DNA of 64,000 bases from Paenibacillus tyrphae (GTDB lineage: Bacteria; Bacillota; Bacilli; Paenibacillales; NBRC-103111). A program made the translations under genes and the position numbers. Below are positions 16,153-25,060 of the stretch, one piece after another. The notes under the pieces were generated by a model that saw nothing but the letters and a program-made list of their open reading frames with translations, was not told the DNA's origin and did no database searches. Each line of letters opens with the position of its first letter. The first letter of the stretch is position 1. Location: positions 175,800-239,799 of the forward strand of contig NZ_JNVM01000016.1 in assembly GCF_000722545.1 (NCBI RefSeq), read 5' to 3'.

Positions 16153-16989
16153 ATGGCGAAAGCTTGGAAAAAGCGCAGTATTTTACCCGGATTCGGTTTA
16201 TCGATGGGTTTTACTGTTTTATACTTGAGTTTAATCGTTCTGTTCCCTTTGTCGGCCATTTTCATTAAGAGCTCCGGGATGGGCTGGGAGGCGTTCTGGC
16301 ATACGATTAGCGACCCCCGGGTCATCGCTTCCTACAAGATCAGCTTCGGCACGGCGTTCGGCGCCGCGCTCGTGAATTCAGTCTTCGGCTTCATCGTCGC
16401 TTGGGTGCTTGTCCGGTACTCGTTTCCGGGCAAAAAAATCGTCGACGCGCTCGTCGATTTGCCCTTTGCGCTGCCGACAGCCGTCGCCGGGATCGCCCTG
16501 ACGACGATCTATTCGCAGAACGGCTGGGTCGGCAAGCTGCTGGAGCCGCTGGGGATCAAAATCGCCTTTACGCCGCTAGGCATTATGCTTGCGCTGACGT
16601 TCATCGGCATTCCTTTCGTCGTCCGGACGCTTCAGCCGGTGATGGAGGAATTGGAGAAGGAGGTCGAGGAGGCGGCGGTGAGCCTTGGCGCAAGCCGCTG
16701 GAAGACGTTCGCCCGCATCCTGTTTCCCGAGCTGCTGCCTGCGCTGCTGACCGGCTTTACGCTGGCGTTCGCCCGGGCGGTGGGAGAGTACGGCTCGGTC
16801 GTTTTCATCTCCGGCAATATGCCGATGAAGACCGAAATCGCGCCGCTTCTGATCATGACGAAGCTGGAGCAATACGATTACGCCGGTGCGACGGCAATCG
16901 CCTTGGTCATGCTGGTCATTTCCTTCGTGACGCTGCTCGTCATCAATCTGCTGCAATGGCGGGCGAACCGCCACGTCACATCGGCATAA
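16153..16989 (+). CDS. cysT: sulfate ABC transporter permease CysT
   Basis: One half of the membrane channel, 278 residues, about six transmembrane segments. It contains the permease coupling loop EEAAVSLGASRWKTFARILFP (about 175-195) that docks on the ATPase, and the CysT-type end GEYGSVVFISGNMP. Starts 21 bp after sbp with a GGGAGAG site. Pairs with CysW. Confidence 0.95.
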   Translation: MAKAWKKRSILPGFGLSMGFTVLYLSLIVLFPLSAIFIKSSGMGWEAFWHTISDPRVIASYKISFGTAFGAALVNSVFGFIVAWVLVRYSFPGKKIVDALVDLPFALPTAVAGIALTTIYSQNGWVGKLLEPLGIKIAFTPLGIMLALTFIGIPFVVRTLQPVMEELEKEVEEAAVSLGASRWKTFARILFPELLPALLTGFTLAFARAVGEYGSVVFISGNMPMKTEIAPLLIMTKLEQYDYAGATAIALVMLVISFVTLLVINLLQWRANRHVTSA

Positions 16990-17010
16990 GCCGGAGAGGA
17001 GAGGAAGACT

Positions 17011-17904
17011 ATGGCCGGTTACGTAGCCACCGCAGTGAAATCGGGTTCGGCCGTCGCCGAACGTCCACGTCATATTACTGAGCCCCGGATCGTGAAATGG
17101 GCACTCATTACCGTCGCACTGTTGTTTTTGGGATTTCTGCTCATCCTGCCTTTGGTCAGCGTCTTCGTTGAAGCGTTCCACAAAGGCTGGGAAGTGTATG
17201 CGGCTTCGCTGATCGAGTCCGATGCGGCCGCTGCCATTCGCCTGACACTGCTCGTCGCCGTCATCGCGGTGCCGCTTAACCTGCTGTTCGGGCTGGCGGC
17301 GGCATGGGCGATCACGAAGTTCCAATTTAAAGGGAAAAATCTGCTGATCACGCTCATCGACTTGCCGTTTGCGGTGTCTCCGGTGATCTCGGGCCTGATC
17401 TTTGTCCTGCTGTTCGGCGCGAAAGGCTGGTTCGGCCCATGGCTGCAGGAGAACGACCTCAAGATCATTTTCGCGCTGCCGGGCATCGTGCTCGCCACGG
17501 TGTTCGTCACCTTCCCGTTCGTCGCCCGGGAGCTGCTGCCGCTGATGCAGGCTCAAGGGACGCTGGAGGAAGAGGCGGCCGTGACGCTCGGCGCCAAAGG
17601 ATGGCGCATCTTCTGGAGGATCACGCTGCCTAACATCAAGTGGGGGCTACTGTATGGGGTAATCCTGTGCAACGCCCGCGCCATGGGCGAATTCGGTGCC
17701 GTGTCGGTTGTCTCCGGTCATATTCGCGGATCGACGAACACGATGCCTCTGCATATACAGATACTGTACAACGAATATAATTTTGCCGGCGCATTCGCCA
17801 TGGCGTCTTTGCTCGTTCTGCTTGCGGTGGTCACTCTGGTCGTCAAAAGCGTCATCGAGTGGAAGCACCATCAGCAGCAGCTCAGCCGGGAAGGAGAGAC
17901 CTGA
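17011..17904 (+). CDS. cysW: sulfate ABC transporter permease CysW
   Basis: Second membrane subunit, 297 residues with about six helices. Coupling loop EEEAAVTLGAKGWRIFWRITLP is present, with the CysW hallmark NARAMGEFGAVSVVSGHIRG. Starts 21 bp after cysT; its stop lies two bases before the cysA start, so translation of the two is probably coupled. Confidence 0.95.
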   Translation: MAGYVATAVKSGSAVAERPRHITEPRIVKWALITVALLFLGFLLILPLVSVFVEAFHKGWEVYAASLIESDAAAAIRLTLLVAVIAVPLNLLFGLAAAWAITKFQFKGKNLLITLIDLPFAVSPVISGLIFVLLFGAKGWFGPWLQENDLKIIFALPGIVLATVFVTFPFVARELLPLMQAQGTLEEEAAVTLGAKGWRIFWRITLPNIKWGLLYGVILCNARAMGEFGAVSVVSGHIRGSTNTMPLHIQILYNEYNFAGAFAMASLLVLLAVVTLVVKSVIEWKHHQQQLSREGET

Positions 17905-17906
17905 TC

Positions 17907-18971
17907 ATGCATATTGTGGCCAAACATTTGACGAAAAGCTTCGGCAGCTTTCAGGCGACCAAAGATGTCAGCTTTGAGATTGAAAAAGGGAAGCTGATCG
18001 GTCTGCTCGGACCGAGCGGAGGCGGGAAAACGACGATCCTTCGCATGCTCGCCGGACTGGAGGAGCCGGATTCGGGCGACATTCTCTTTCACGGGCAAAA
18101 GGTCAATTCGCTTCCGCCGCAAGCACGCGGCATCGGCTTCGTATTCCAGAGCTATGCGCTGTTCCGCCACATGAGCGTGTTCGACAACATCGCCTTCGGG
18201 CTGACGGTTCAGAAGCGCAGCAAGGCTCAGATCAAGCAGCGCGTGCAGGAGCTGATCGAGCTGACCGGCTTGGCAGGGCTGGAGAAGCGGCTGCCGCACC
18301 AGCTTTCCGGCGGACAGCGGCAGCGTGTCGCCTTTGCCCGTGCCATCGCGCCCGAGCCGCAGCTGCTGCTGCTGGATGAACCGTTTGCCGCCATCGACGC
18401 CAAGGTACGCAAAGAACTGCGCACCTGGCTGAAAGAGATGATCGACCGCGTTGGCATTACGACCATCTTTGTCACGCACGACCAGGAGGAAGCCGTCGAG
18501 GTGGCCGATCAGATCATGATCATCAACCAAGGCCGTTTGGAGCAGCAGGGCACGCCGATTGAAATTTACAAGCAGCCGGAAACGCCGTTTGTGGCGAATT
18601 TCATCGGCGAATCGAATCAGCTCAGAGACGCCACGGCGCTCAAAGGCTTCCCGGCTGCCGGAGCGATCGACGGCGCAAAAGCGATTATCCGCCCCGAGTT
18701 TATCGAGGTCGGCTTGCCCGGTGAGCTGCCTTTCCCGTCCGCAGCCGAGCAGGGCGTCGTCAAAAACGTCTACTTCCGCGGAACGAATTGGCAGATCGAG
18801 GTAGCGCTCGGCAGCGAGAAGCTGTTCGCTTACCGCTCGCTGGAGCTGCCGCAGCTTCATGCCGGAGACCGGGTGAGCGTGTTGATTCACCGCTTGTACC
18901 TGTTCAACGAAGACGAACATTTGACCTTGGAGAATACTTTGAAATCCGACCCGATGCCGGTGCACATTTAA
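17907..18971 (+). CDS. cysA: sulfate ABC transporter ATPase
   Basis: Energises sulfate import. The ATG at 17907, after AAGGAGAG, gives 354 residues; upstream extension of the frame falls inside cysW. Walker A GPSGGGKTT at 35-43, signature LSGGQRQR near 133, Walker B LLLLDEPF, and H-loop FVTHDQEEA. Residues beyond about 240 form the TOBE-like regulatory domain of CysA/MalK-type ATPases. Confidence 0.95.
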   Translation: MHIVAKHLTKSFGSFQATKDVSFEIEKGKLIGLLGPSGGGKTTILRMLAGLEEPDSGDILFHGQKVNSLPPQARGIGFVFQSYALFRHMSVFDNIAFGLTVQKRSKAQIKQRVQELIELTGLAGLEKRLPHQLSGGQRQRVAFARAIAPEPQLLLLDEPFAAIDAKVRKELRTWLKEMIDRVGITTIFVTHDQEEAVEVADQIMIINQGRLEQQGTPIEIYKQPETPFVANFIGESNQLRDATALKGFPAAGAIDGAKAIIRPEFIEVGLPGELPFPSAAEQGVVKNVYFRGTNWQIEVALGSEKLFAYRSLELPQLHAGDRVSVLIHRLYLFNEDEHLTLENTLKSDPMPVHI

Positions 18972-19058
18972 AAATCTATGTGCACAGGGGGATCGGTTCG
19001 CACGCGCAGCGTCTCATAAGCGACGGACACCGAAGAGGTCCGCAGAAAGGGGTAGTCG

Positions 19059-19895
19059 ATGATGGAACATCACATTACGATACGAAGCGAACGATACGAA
19101 CTGGCGGCCACCCTCCATTATCCGCCGGCGGAAGAGGAGGGCGGAAAAGGCTGCGGGTCGGGCCGTTATCCGATCATCATCCTATGCCACGGGTTCGTCG
19201 GCACGCGAATCGGCGTCGACCGCTTGTTCGTCCTGGCGGCGCGGGAATTTGCCCGTCACGGCTACATGGTGCTCCGTTTTGACTACGGCGGCTGCGGCGA
19301 GAGCACAGGCGACTACGGCGCCGGGGGCTTGAACGCGTTGATCGACCAGACGCGCACCGTCCTCGATTACGCGCTCGATATCGACTGCGTCGACCCGCAG
19401 CGGGTCGTGCTGCTCGGACACAGCCTTGGCGGAGCGGTCGCCATCCTGACCGCCGCCCGGGACAAACGGGTGAAATCGCTCGTGCTCTGGTCGGCCGTTG
19501 CGTACCCGTTTAACGACATCGTGAACATCACCGGGAAGAAGACGTACGAGACGGCCGTTCAATGCGGCTCGGCGGATCATCTCGGTTATGCGCTGCAGCC
19601 AGTTTTCTTCGAATCGCTGTCGCAGCACCAGCCGTTCGAGCAGCTTCGCAAATTTAACGGCGACGTCCTGCTCGTCCACGGTACGGCAGATGACGTGATT
19701 CCCGTCGATTACTGCTTTCTGTACCAGAAGCTGTTCTGGCTGCGCAGCCAGGGACAGTGTGAGAAAGAAATTATTTTCCAGGCCGATCATACGTTTACGG
19801 GCAGTCTGGCCAAAGAGCAGCTGCTGAGCAAAACAAGGGATTGGCTGCTGTACATCGACAAACGCAAAAACGAGTGGAACGATTGGACGATTTGA
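19059..19895 (+). CDS. alpha/beta hydrolase (serine aminopeptidase / esterase type)
   Basis: 278 residues. The nucleophile elbow is GHSLGG (about 126-131), the oxyanion region HGFVGTRIGVDRLF, the acid in HGTADDVIP, and the His in QADHTFTG, completing the triad. Similar enzymes are annotated as S33/Hydrolase_4 family esterases or cinnamoyl-esterase-like proteins. It sits between the sulfate operon and the sulfonate genes, starting 87 bp after cysA without a visible terminator. Co-transcription with sulfate uptake is possible; a role in releasing sulfur compounds would be speculation. Confidence 0.85.
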   Translation: MMEHHITIRSERYELAATLHYPPAEEEGGKGCGSGRYPIIILCHGFVGTRIGVDRLFVLAAREFARHGYMVLRFDYGGCGESTGDYGAGGLNALIDQTRTVLDYALDIDCVDPQRVVLLGHSLGGAVAILTAARDKRVKSLVLWSAVAYPFNDIVNITGKKTYETAVQCGSADHLGYALQPVFFESLSQHQPFEQLRKFNGDVLLVHGTADDVIPVDYCFLYQKLFWLRSQGQCEKEIIFQADHTFTGSLAKEQLLSKTRDWLLYIDKRKNEWNDWTI

Positions 19896-19931
19896 AGGGT
19901 ATGCGCATTTTTTTTAACATACAAAACCAAC

Positions 19932-19960
19932 TTAACACATAGGAATAAAAAACATTAAAT
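19932..19960 (+). promoter_or_regulatory. probable promoter of yezD-ssu, with a TAGGAATA element in the spacer
   Basis: TTAACA, 17-bp spacer, TTAAAT, ending 15 bp before yezD. The spacer holds ATAGGAATA, reminiscent of the CGGAATTA element in the sulfate operon leader and of CymR half-sites. Tentative. Confidence 0.4.
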
Positions 19961-19974
19961 CTGGAGGGATTAGG

Positions 19975-20178
19975 ATGGCTAAACCGCTCGATGTGGATGA
20001 ACTTTGGACGAAACGCATCCTTCAAAGTGTCAACGGACTCGAATACGGTACGGTGCAGATCGTCGTGCATGACGGACGAATCGTGCAAATCGAACGTACG
20101 GAACGCAAACGTTTTGAATCGGATTCGGCATCCCAGCGCCATCTGCCCGAACAAAAACAACATAAGCGCACCCTTTGA
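19975..20178 (+). CDS. yezD: YezD-family small protein (DUF2292)
   Basis: 67 residues, ATG after GGAGGGATTAGG. The core VNGLEYGTVQIVVHDGRIVQIERTERKR is the DUF2292 signature. Such proteins are recurrently encoded with sulfate or sulfonate assimilation genes in Bacilli, and here one opens the ssu cluster. Biochemical role unknown; the strand-turn-strand core suggests a small regulatory or adaptor protein. Probable leader gene of the sulfonate operon, separated from ssuE by a long hairpin. Confidence 0.85.
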   Translation: MAKPLDVDELWTKRILQSVNGLEYGTVQIVVHDGRIVQIERTERKRFESDSASQRHLPEQKQHKRTL

Positions 20179-20203
20179 TGCGAACGGGTCCACCGAACCG
20201 CTG

Positions 20204-20263
20204 GAGACCTCCCGAACTGCATGGCATATTTGCCGTGCGTTCGCCGGAGGTCTCTTTCTTTAT
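20204..20263 (+). terminator. long hairpin between yezD and ssuE (terminator/attenuator)
   Basis: GAGACCTCC (20204-20212) pairs with GGAGGTCTC (20246-20254), with further inner pairing GAAC-GCA-GGCA / TGCC-TGC-GTTC, then TTTCTTTATT. Being inside the yezD-ssu unit it would reduce, not abolish, downstream transcription unless ssu has another promoter. Confidence 0.7.
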
Positions 20264-20296
20264 TCGCTTCAAAATGATCAAAAGGAGTGTATGACT

Positions 20297-20866
20297 ATGG
20301 CACGACTTGTTATTATTTCCGGCAGTCCATCCCCGGCTTCCCGGCTGAACGGTGTACTGCAGTCGATTGAATCGGTGCTGCAGCAGGAAGGGCTGCGTCC
20401 GGAGTGGATTCGCGTCCACGAGCTGCCGCCCGAGGATTTGGTGTACACCAGGTTCGACAGTCCCATCATTATTGCGGCCAACCGGCTCATCGAGCAGGCA
20501 AACGCCGTCGTCGTGGTGACTCCGATCTACAAAGCGGCCTATACCGGCGTGTTGAAAGCTTTTCTGGATCTGATTCCGCAGCGGGGACTTGAAGGCAAAG
20601 TGATCCTGCCGGTTGCTATCGGCGGTTCGGCCGGGCACCTGCTGGCGATCGATTATGCGTTGAAGCCGGTGCTGTCGGCGCTCGGGGCGCGCAATCAGCT
20701 GCAAGGCGTGTACGCGTTGGATACGCAGGTGAAGCCCAAGGAGGAAGGCGGATTCGAGGTGGCCGAGGAGCTGGAGGCACGGCTTCGCCAGTCCGCGCTG
20801 GATTTTACGCGCGAAGCGCGGTTGTATGCGGAACGGACCGTCCGGGGCCAGGGAGCCGTCGTATGA
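20297..20866 (+). CDS. ssuE: NADPH-dependent FMN reductase SsuE
   Basis: Supplies FMNH2 to the sulfonate monooxygenase SsuD. 189 residues. The second of two close ATGs is chosen because AAAGGAG is nine bases before it but only three before the first. Flavodoxin-like fold with N-terminal ARLVIISGSPSPASRLNGVL (FMN phosphate loop) and VVVVTPIYKAAYTGVLKAFLDL. Overlaps ssuA by four bases (ATGA). Confidence 0.92.
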   Translation: MARLVIISGSPSPASRLNGVLQSIESVLQQEGLRPEWIRVHELPPEDLVYTRFDSPIIIAANRLIEQANAVVVVTPIYKAAYTGVLKAFLDLIPQRGLEGKVILPVAIGGSAGHLLAIDYALKPVLSALGARNQLQGVYALDTQVKPKEEGGFEVAEELEARLRQSALDFTREARLYAERTVRGQGAVV

Positions 20867-21864
20867 GACGGAAGCTGGGGGCGAGGCCATTCGCATTGGC
20901 TTTGCTGGCGGTTCTACTGGTGGCCGTTGCAGCCAGCTGCGCGACGGCGGCCAAGTCCGGACTGGGCGGAACCACGGGAGCTGCCGGCGAGAAGGATGAA
21001 AAAGCGAAGCAGGTGCGGATCGGCTACCAGAAATACGGTACCGTGAACTTTCTGAAGGCGCAAGGGAAGCTTGATCGGAAGCTACAAGAGGCGGGCTACG
21101 CGGTGACGTGGACGGAGTTTCCCGGCGGTCCGCAGTTGCTTGAGGCGCTCAATGTAGGCAGCATCGATTTCGGGCATACGGGCGAAGCGCCCCCGATTTT
21201 CGCGCAGGCGGCCGGAGCGCCCTTGGTTTATTTGGCGTATGAACAGGCTAGACCGGCCAGCGAAGCGATTGTTGTGCCCGAAGCGTCCCCAATTCAAAGC
21301 ATCAAAGATTTGAAGGATAAAAAGGTCGCCTTAAACAAAGGGTCCAACGTTCATTATCTGCTCGTAAAGCTGCTTGAGCAAGCCGGTTTGAGCTATTCCG
21401 ACGTTCGAACGGTGTTTCTGCCTCCGGCCGACGCCAGAGTCGCATTCGAGCGGGGCAGCGTGGACGCTTGGGTCATCTGGGACCCGTATTTCGCCGCTGT
21501 GCAGACGTCCGCCAAGGCAAGAGTATTGGCGGATGGAAAAGACGTGGTGTCCAACCACGAGTATTATTTGGCATCTCGCCCGTTTGCCGAGCGGAATAAA
21601 GAGATCACCGCCGTCCTGCTGGAGGAATTGAACAAGGCCGGTGCTTGGGCGAAGGCAAATCCGCAGGAGGTGGCGCAGCTCTTGTCGCCGCAGCTCGGCA
21701 TCGATATTCCGTCGCTGGAGCTCGCCATGGGAAGGCGCGAATACGGCTTGCTGCCGATTAACGGGCAAGTGATCGCCGAGCAGCAGCGCGTGGCGGATAC
21801 GTTTCTGCAAATCGGGCTGATCCCCAAAGCAATCAAGGTGAGCGAAGCGTTGTTAGACTCGTAA
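20863..21864 (+). CDS. ssuA: alkanesulfonate ABC transporter binding lipoprotein SsuA
   Basis: 333 residues. Signal segment with a Cys in AVAASCATA suggests lipoprotein anchoring, although the lipobox is not canonical. The NMT1/SsuA-type fold shows VRIGYQKYGTVNFLKAQG, NVGSIDFGHTGEAPPIFAQAAG and GSVDAWVIWDPYFAAVQ. Translationally coupled to ssuE. Brings aliphatic sulfonates to SsuC. Confidence 0.93.
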   Translation: MRRKLGARPFALALLAVLLVAVAASCATAAKSGLGGTTGAAGEKDEKAKQVRIGYQKYGTVNFLKAQGKLDRKLQEAGYAVTWTEFPGGPQLLEALNVGSIDFGHTGEAPPIFAQAAGAPLVYLAYEQARPASEAIVVPEASPIQSIKDLKDKKVALNKGSNVHYLLVKLLEQAGLSYSDVRTVFLPPADARVAFERGSVDAWVIWDPYFAAVQTSAKARVLADGKDVVSNHEYYLASRPFAERNKEITAVLLEELNKAGAWAKANPQEVAQLLSPQLGIDIPSLELAMGRREYGLLPINGQVIAEQQRVADTFLQIGLIPKAIKVSEALLDS

Positions 21865-21890
21865 CAACAACCCGGAAAGGATGACGGACG

Positions 21891-23117
21891 ATGGAAGTGT
21901 TCTGGTTTATCCCGACGCACGGAGACGGACGCTACTTGGGCACGCGGAAGGGAGCCCGCGCCGTTGATTTTTCCTATATGAGTCAAATCGCCCAGGCGGC
22001 CGACCGGCTCGGATACGGGGGCGTGCTGCTGCCGACCGGGAAATCGTGCGAAGACGCATGGATCGTCGCCTCGGCGCTCGTTCCGCAGACCAAGCGTCTC
22101 AAGTTTCTGGTGGCCATCCGCCCGGGACTGATGTCGCCGATGCTGTCGGCTCGCATGGCCGCCACGCTGGACCGTCTATCCGGCGGGAGGCTGTTGATCA
22201 ACGTGGTCACCGGCGGCGACCCGGTCGAAAATGCCGGCGACGGCTTGTTCCTCGATCATACGTCGCGCTATGAGCTGACGGACGAATTTTTGCACATATG
22301 GCGGAAGGGGCTGGAGGGCGGGGAAGTCACCTTCGAGGGTGACTATTTAACCGTCAAAGGCGGTACGCTACTATATCCATCGCTCCAAAAGCCGCATCCT
22401 CCGCTTTATTTCGGCGGGTCCTCCGACATCGCCCAGTCGATTGCAGCGGAGCATATCGACGTGTACTTGACTTGGGGCGAACCGCCGGCCCAGGTCGAGG
22501 CCAAAATCAAGCGCGTGCGCAAGCTGGCCGAAGCGAAGGGACGGCAGGTGAGGTTCGGCATCCGGCTCCACGTCATCGTCCGGGAGACGGAGCGGGAGGC
22601 TTGGAGCGCAGCCGAAGAGCTGATCCGCTATGTGGATGACGAGACGATCGCGCAAGCGCAAAAGGTGTTCGCCCGTTTCGACTCCGTTGGGCAGCGCCGG
22701 ATGGCGGAGCTGCACAGCGGGAAGCGCGAGGAGCTGGAGATCAGCCCGAATCTGTGGGCCGGAATCGGTCTGGTGCGCGGCGGAGCCGGAACGGCGCTCG
22801 TCGGCGACCCGGAGACGGTGGCGGCCCGGATGAAGCAATATGCGGAGCTGGGCATCGACACATTCATTTTATCCGGCTACCCGCATCTGGAAGAGGCCTA
22901 CCGGATGGCGGAACTGGTGTTCCCGCTGCTGCCGTTGAAGCGCGTTCCGGCGAGGAGCTCCGACGAATCGGAAGCCGCAGCGGCCGGCGTTTCCTCGGCA
23001 AGTCCGTTCGGCGAAATAATCGCCAACAACAACCTGCCGACGAAGCAAGACCCCTTATTTGTCAAAGAAAACGAGGTGCAAGCCGATGAAGGCCGCATTC
23101 CGCGACTCGCACACTAA
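21891..23117 (+). CDS. ssuD: FMNH2-dependent alkanesulfonate monooxygenase
   Basis: Cleaves C-S bonds of alkanesulfonates to aldehyde and sulfite using O2 and FMNH2 from SsuE. Luciferase-like TIM barrel, 408 residues, with EVFWFIPTHGDGRYLG at the start, GGRLLINVVTGGDPVENAGDG in the middle and the flexible lid region beyond. The C-terminal tail after LPLKRV is longer than in E. coli SsuD (381) and overlaps the ssuC start by 32 bp. Confidence 0.95.
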   Translation: MEVFWFIPTHGDGRYLGTRKGARAVDFSYMSQIAQAADRLGYGGVLLPTGKSCEDAWIVASALVPQTKRLKFLVAIRPGLMSPMLSARMAATLDRLSGGRLLINVVTGGDPVENAGDGLFLDHTSRYELTDEFLHIWRKGLEGGEVTFEGDYLTVKGGTLLYPSLQKPHPPLYFGGSSDIAQSIAAEHIDVYLTWGEPPAQVEAKIKRVRKLAEAKGRQVRFGIRLHVIVRETEREAWSAAEELIRYVDDETIAQAQKVFARFDSVGQRRMAELHSGKREELEISPNLWAGIGLVRGGAGTALVGDPETVAARMKQYAELGIDTFILSGYPHLEEAYRMAELVFPLLPLKRVPARSSDESEAAAAGVSSASPFGEIIANNNLPTKQDPLFVKENEVQADEGRIPRLAH

Positions 23118-23868
23118 AGGCTGGCTGCCTTGGCTCGTCCCGGTCGCCATTGTGCTGATATGGCAGCTGCTCGGACAGACCGGCTTCATCTCGACACGCA
23201 TTTTGCCGACGCCTTTGCAGGTCATTCAGGCATTCATTCCGCTTGCCGAAAACGGTACGCTGCTTCAGCATATCGGGATCAGCGCGAAGCGGGCATTGCT
23301 CGGCTTTGCCGTTGGCGGGGGGATTGGCTTGGCGCTCGGACTCGCGAATGGGGTGTCACCGCTGCTGGAAAAGCTGACCGACTCGTCCATGCAGATGATC
23401 CGCACCATCCCGCATTTGGCCCTTATTCCGCTCGTCATTCTATGGTTTGGCATCGGAGAGGAGGCGAAGCTGTTTCTGGTTGCATTGGGCTGTGCTTTTC
23501 CGGTTTACCTGAATACGTTTCACGGCATCCGCTCCGTCGATCCGGGCTTGATTGAAATGGGCAAAGTGTATGGTTTGCAGGGCCTCCCGCTGTTCTGGCA
23601 GGTCATCCTTCCCGGCGCGCTTCCCAGCATTCTGGTCGGGGTGCGTTACGCGCTTGGCATCATGTGGATCACGCTGATCGTCGCCGAGACGATCTCCGCC
23701 GATTCGGGCATCGGCTATATGGCGATGCATGCGCGGGAATTCATGCAGATGGACGTCGTGGTGCTCAGTATCATCATCTACGCGTTACTTGGGAAGCTGT
23801 CGGATGCGCTGGCCAAAGAGCTTGAGCGGCGCTGGCTGCAGTGGCATCCGAATTTTAAGAAAGCCTGA
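23086..23868 (+). CDS. ssuC: alkanesulfonate ABC transporter permease
   Basis: 260 residues from the ATG at 23086 (GAGGTG upstream), inside the end of ssuD. Six predicted helices and a C-terminal coupling region EMGKVYGLQGLPLFWQVILPGALP. Forms the channel with SsuB. Confidence 0.93.
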   Translation: MKAAFRDSHTKGWLPWLVPVAIVLIWQLLGQTGFISTRILPTPLQVIQAFIPLAENGTLLQHIGISAKRALLGFAVGGGIGLALGLANGVSPLLEKLTDSSMQMIRTIPHLALIPLVILWFGIGEEAKLFLVALGCAFPVYLNTFHGIRSVDPGLIEMGKVYGLQGLPLFWQVILPGALPSILVGVRYALGIMWITLIVAETISADSGIGYMAMHAREFMQMDVVVLSIIIYALLGKLSDALAKELERRWLQWHPNFKKA

Positions 23869-23892
23869 CCTTGAACCGAAGGAGGGTTCCGT

Positions 23893-24678
23893 ATGAGTGC
23901 AAGACAAGGCGGCATCCGGCTGAATATCCGCCGTGTGACCAAGCGGTTCGGAGATCGTGCCGTACTGAAAGAGATTACGCTCGATTTGAACGCGGGCGAG
24001 TTTGTGGCCGTCGTCGGCCGGAGCGGCTGCGGGAAAAGTACGCTGCTCCGGCTCGTGGGCGGATTGGAAACGGCCGACGAAGGCACCGTGCTGTTGGACG
24101 GGAGGGAGCTTGAAGGAATCGACCCCGACACGAGGCTGCTGTTCCAGGAAGCCCGGCTGCTTCCATGGAAAAAAGTGCTGGCGAACGTGCAGATCGGCGA
24201 GAAGACGGGGGACCGGGCGAAGGCGCGCGAAGCGCTTCGCTTGGTCGGCTTGGAGGAGCGGGCCGACGAATGGCCCGGAGTATTGTCCGGCGGACAGAAG
24301 CAGCGAATCGCGCTCGCCCGGGCGCTGGCCGGCGCTCCGCGCCTGCTGCTGCTTGACGAGCCGCTGGGTGCGCTTGATGCGCTCACCCGCATCGAAATGC
24401 AGCGGCTGCTCGAACGGCTGTGGCTGGAACAGGGGTTCTCCGCCGTTCTCGTCACGCACGATGTCAGCGAAGCCGTCGCGCTGGCCGACCGGGTCGTGCT
24501 CATCGAGGACGGCGCGGTTGCTCTGAACATCCCGATATCTTTAGCCCGTCCGCGGGAGCGAGACAGCGGCTTTGCCCATTACGAAAAGGTAATTCTGGAT
24601 CGTGTGATGGGATCGGAGCTGGAGAGGGCTCCCTCCGGCGTTCCGGCGCTGAGACCGGACTATTCGTTCACCATTTAA
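23893..24678 (+). CDS. ssuB: alkanesulfonate ABC transporter ATPase
   Basis: 261 residues after AAGGAGGG. Walker A GRSGCGKST (about 46-54), Q-loop LLFQEARLLPW typical of SsuB/TauB, signature LSGGQKQR, Walker B LLLLDEPL, H-loop VTHDVSEA. Last known-function gene of the ssuEADCB operon. Confidence 0.94.
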   Translation: MSARQGGIRLNIRRVTKRFGDRAVLKEITLDLNAGEFVAVVGRSGCGKSTLLRLVGGLETADEGTVLLDGRELEGIDPDTRLLFQEARLLPWKKVLANVQIGEKTGDRAKAREALRLVGLEERADEWPGVLSGGQKQRIALARALAGAPRLLLLDEPLGALDALTRIEMQRLLERLWLEQGFSAVLVTHDVSEAVALADRVVLIEDGAVALNIPISLARPRERDSGFAHYEKVILDRVMGSELERAPSGVPALRPDYSFTI

Positions 24679-24702
24679 GGAAAAAACAAGGAGTGAATGC
24701 GA

Positions 24703-25008
24703 ATGCTTACCCATATCTCTCTTTCCGGGCAGTTCGATGAGGCTGACGTGCTTCAGCTTCCCGATCATCGGTTCGTCACGCATTGCTTTGAATGCTATGG
24801 CCTCAATCGGGGCATTTACAATACGATTGACGAGTGGCTGTACCGATTCGGCGTGCGGGATATTGTCCATCGCCGTCAGGCCGTCCTGGCCTTTCTGGCC
24901 TCGCTGCAGCCGCCGGATCGGACGAAAGGAACGTATCTGAAATTCGGCAAGGGCGGCTTGACCAAGCAGCTGTTCGATTTTATGACGAAGCCCAAGCTCG
25001 TTGGATAA
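24703..25008 (+). CDS. hypothetical protein at the end of the ssu operon
   Basis: 101 residues, ATG at 24703 nine bases after AAGGAG; a first ATG at 24697 is too close to it. Soluble and compact, with FDEADVLQLPDHRFVTHCFECYG and GTYLKFGKGGLTKQLFDF. I do not recognise the family. It starts 24 bp after ssuB and is followed by the operon's terminator, so it is probably co-transcribed for sulfonate use. His/Cys in RFVTHCFECYG could bind metal or haem (speculative). Confidence 0.65.
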   Translation: MLTHISLSGQFDEADVLQLPDHRFVTHCFECYGLNRGIYNTIDEWLYRFGVRDIVHRRQAVLAFLASLQPPDRTKGTYLKFGKGGLTKQLFDFMTKPKLVG

Positions 25009-25030
25009 GCGTCGTCCCCGCCGCACCGTG

Positions 25031-25060
25031 GCCGTTGAGTAAGAGACTCAACGGCTTTTT
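25031..25060 (+). terminator. intrinsic terminator of the ssu operon
   Basis: GCCGTTGAGT-aaga-G-ACTCAACGGC hairpin plus TTTTT. It overlaps the 3' end of the converging MFS gene. Confidence 0.9.
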
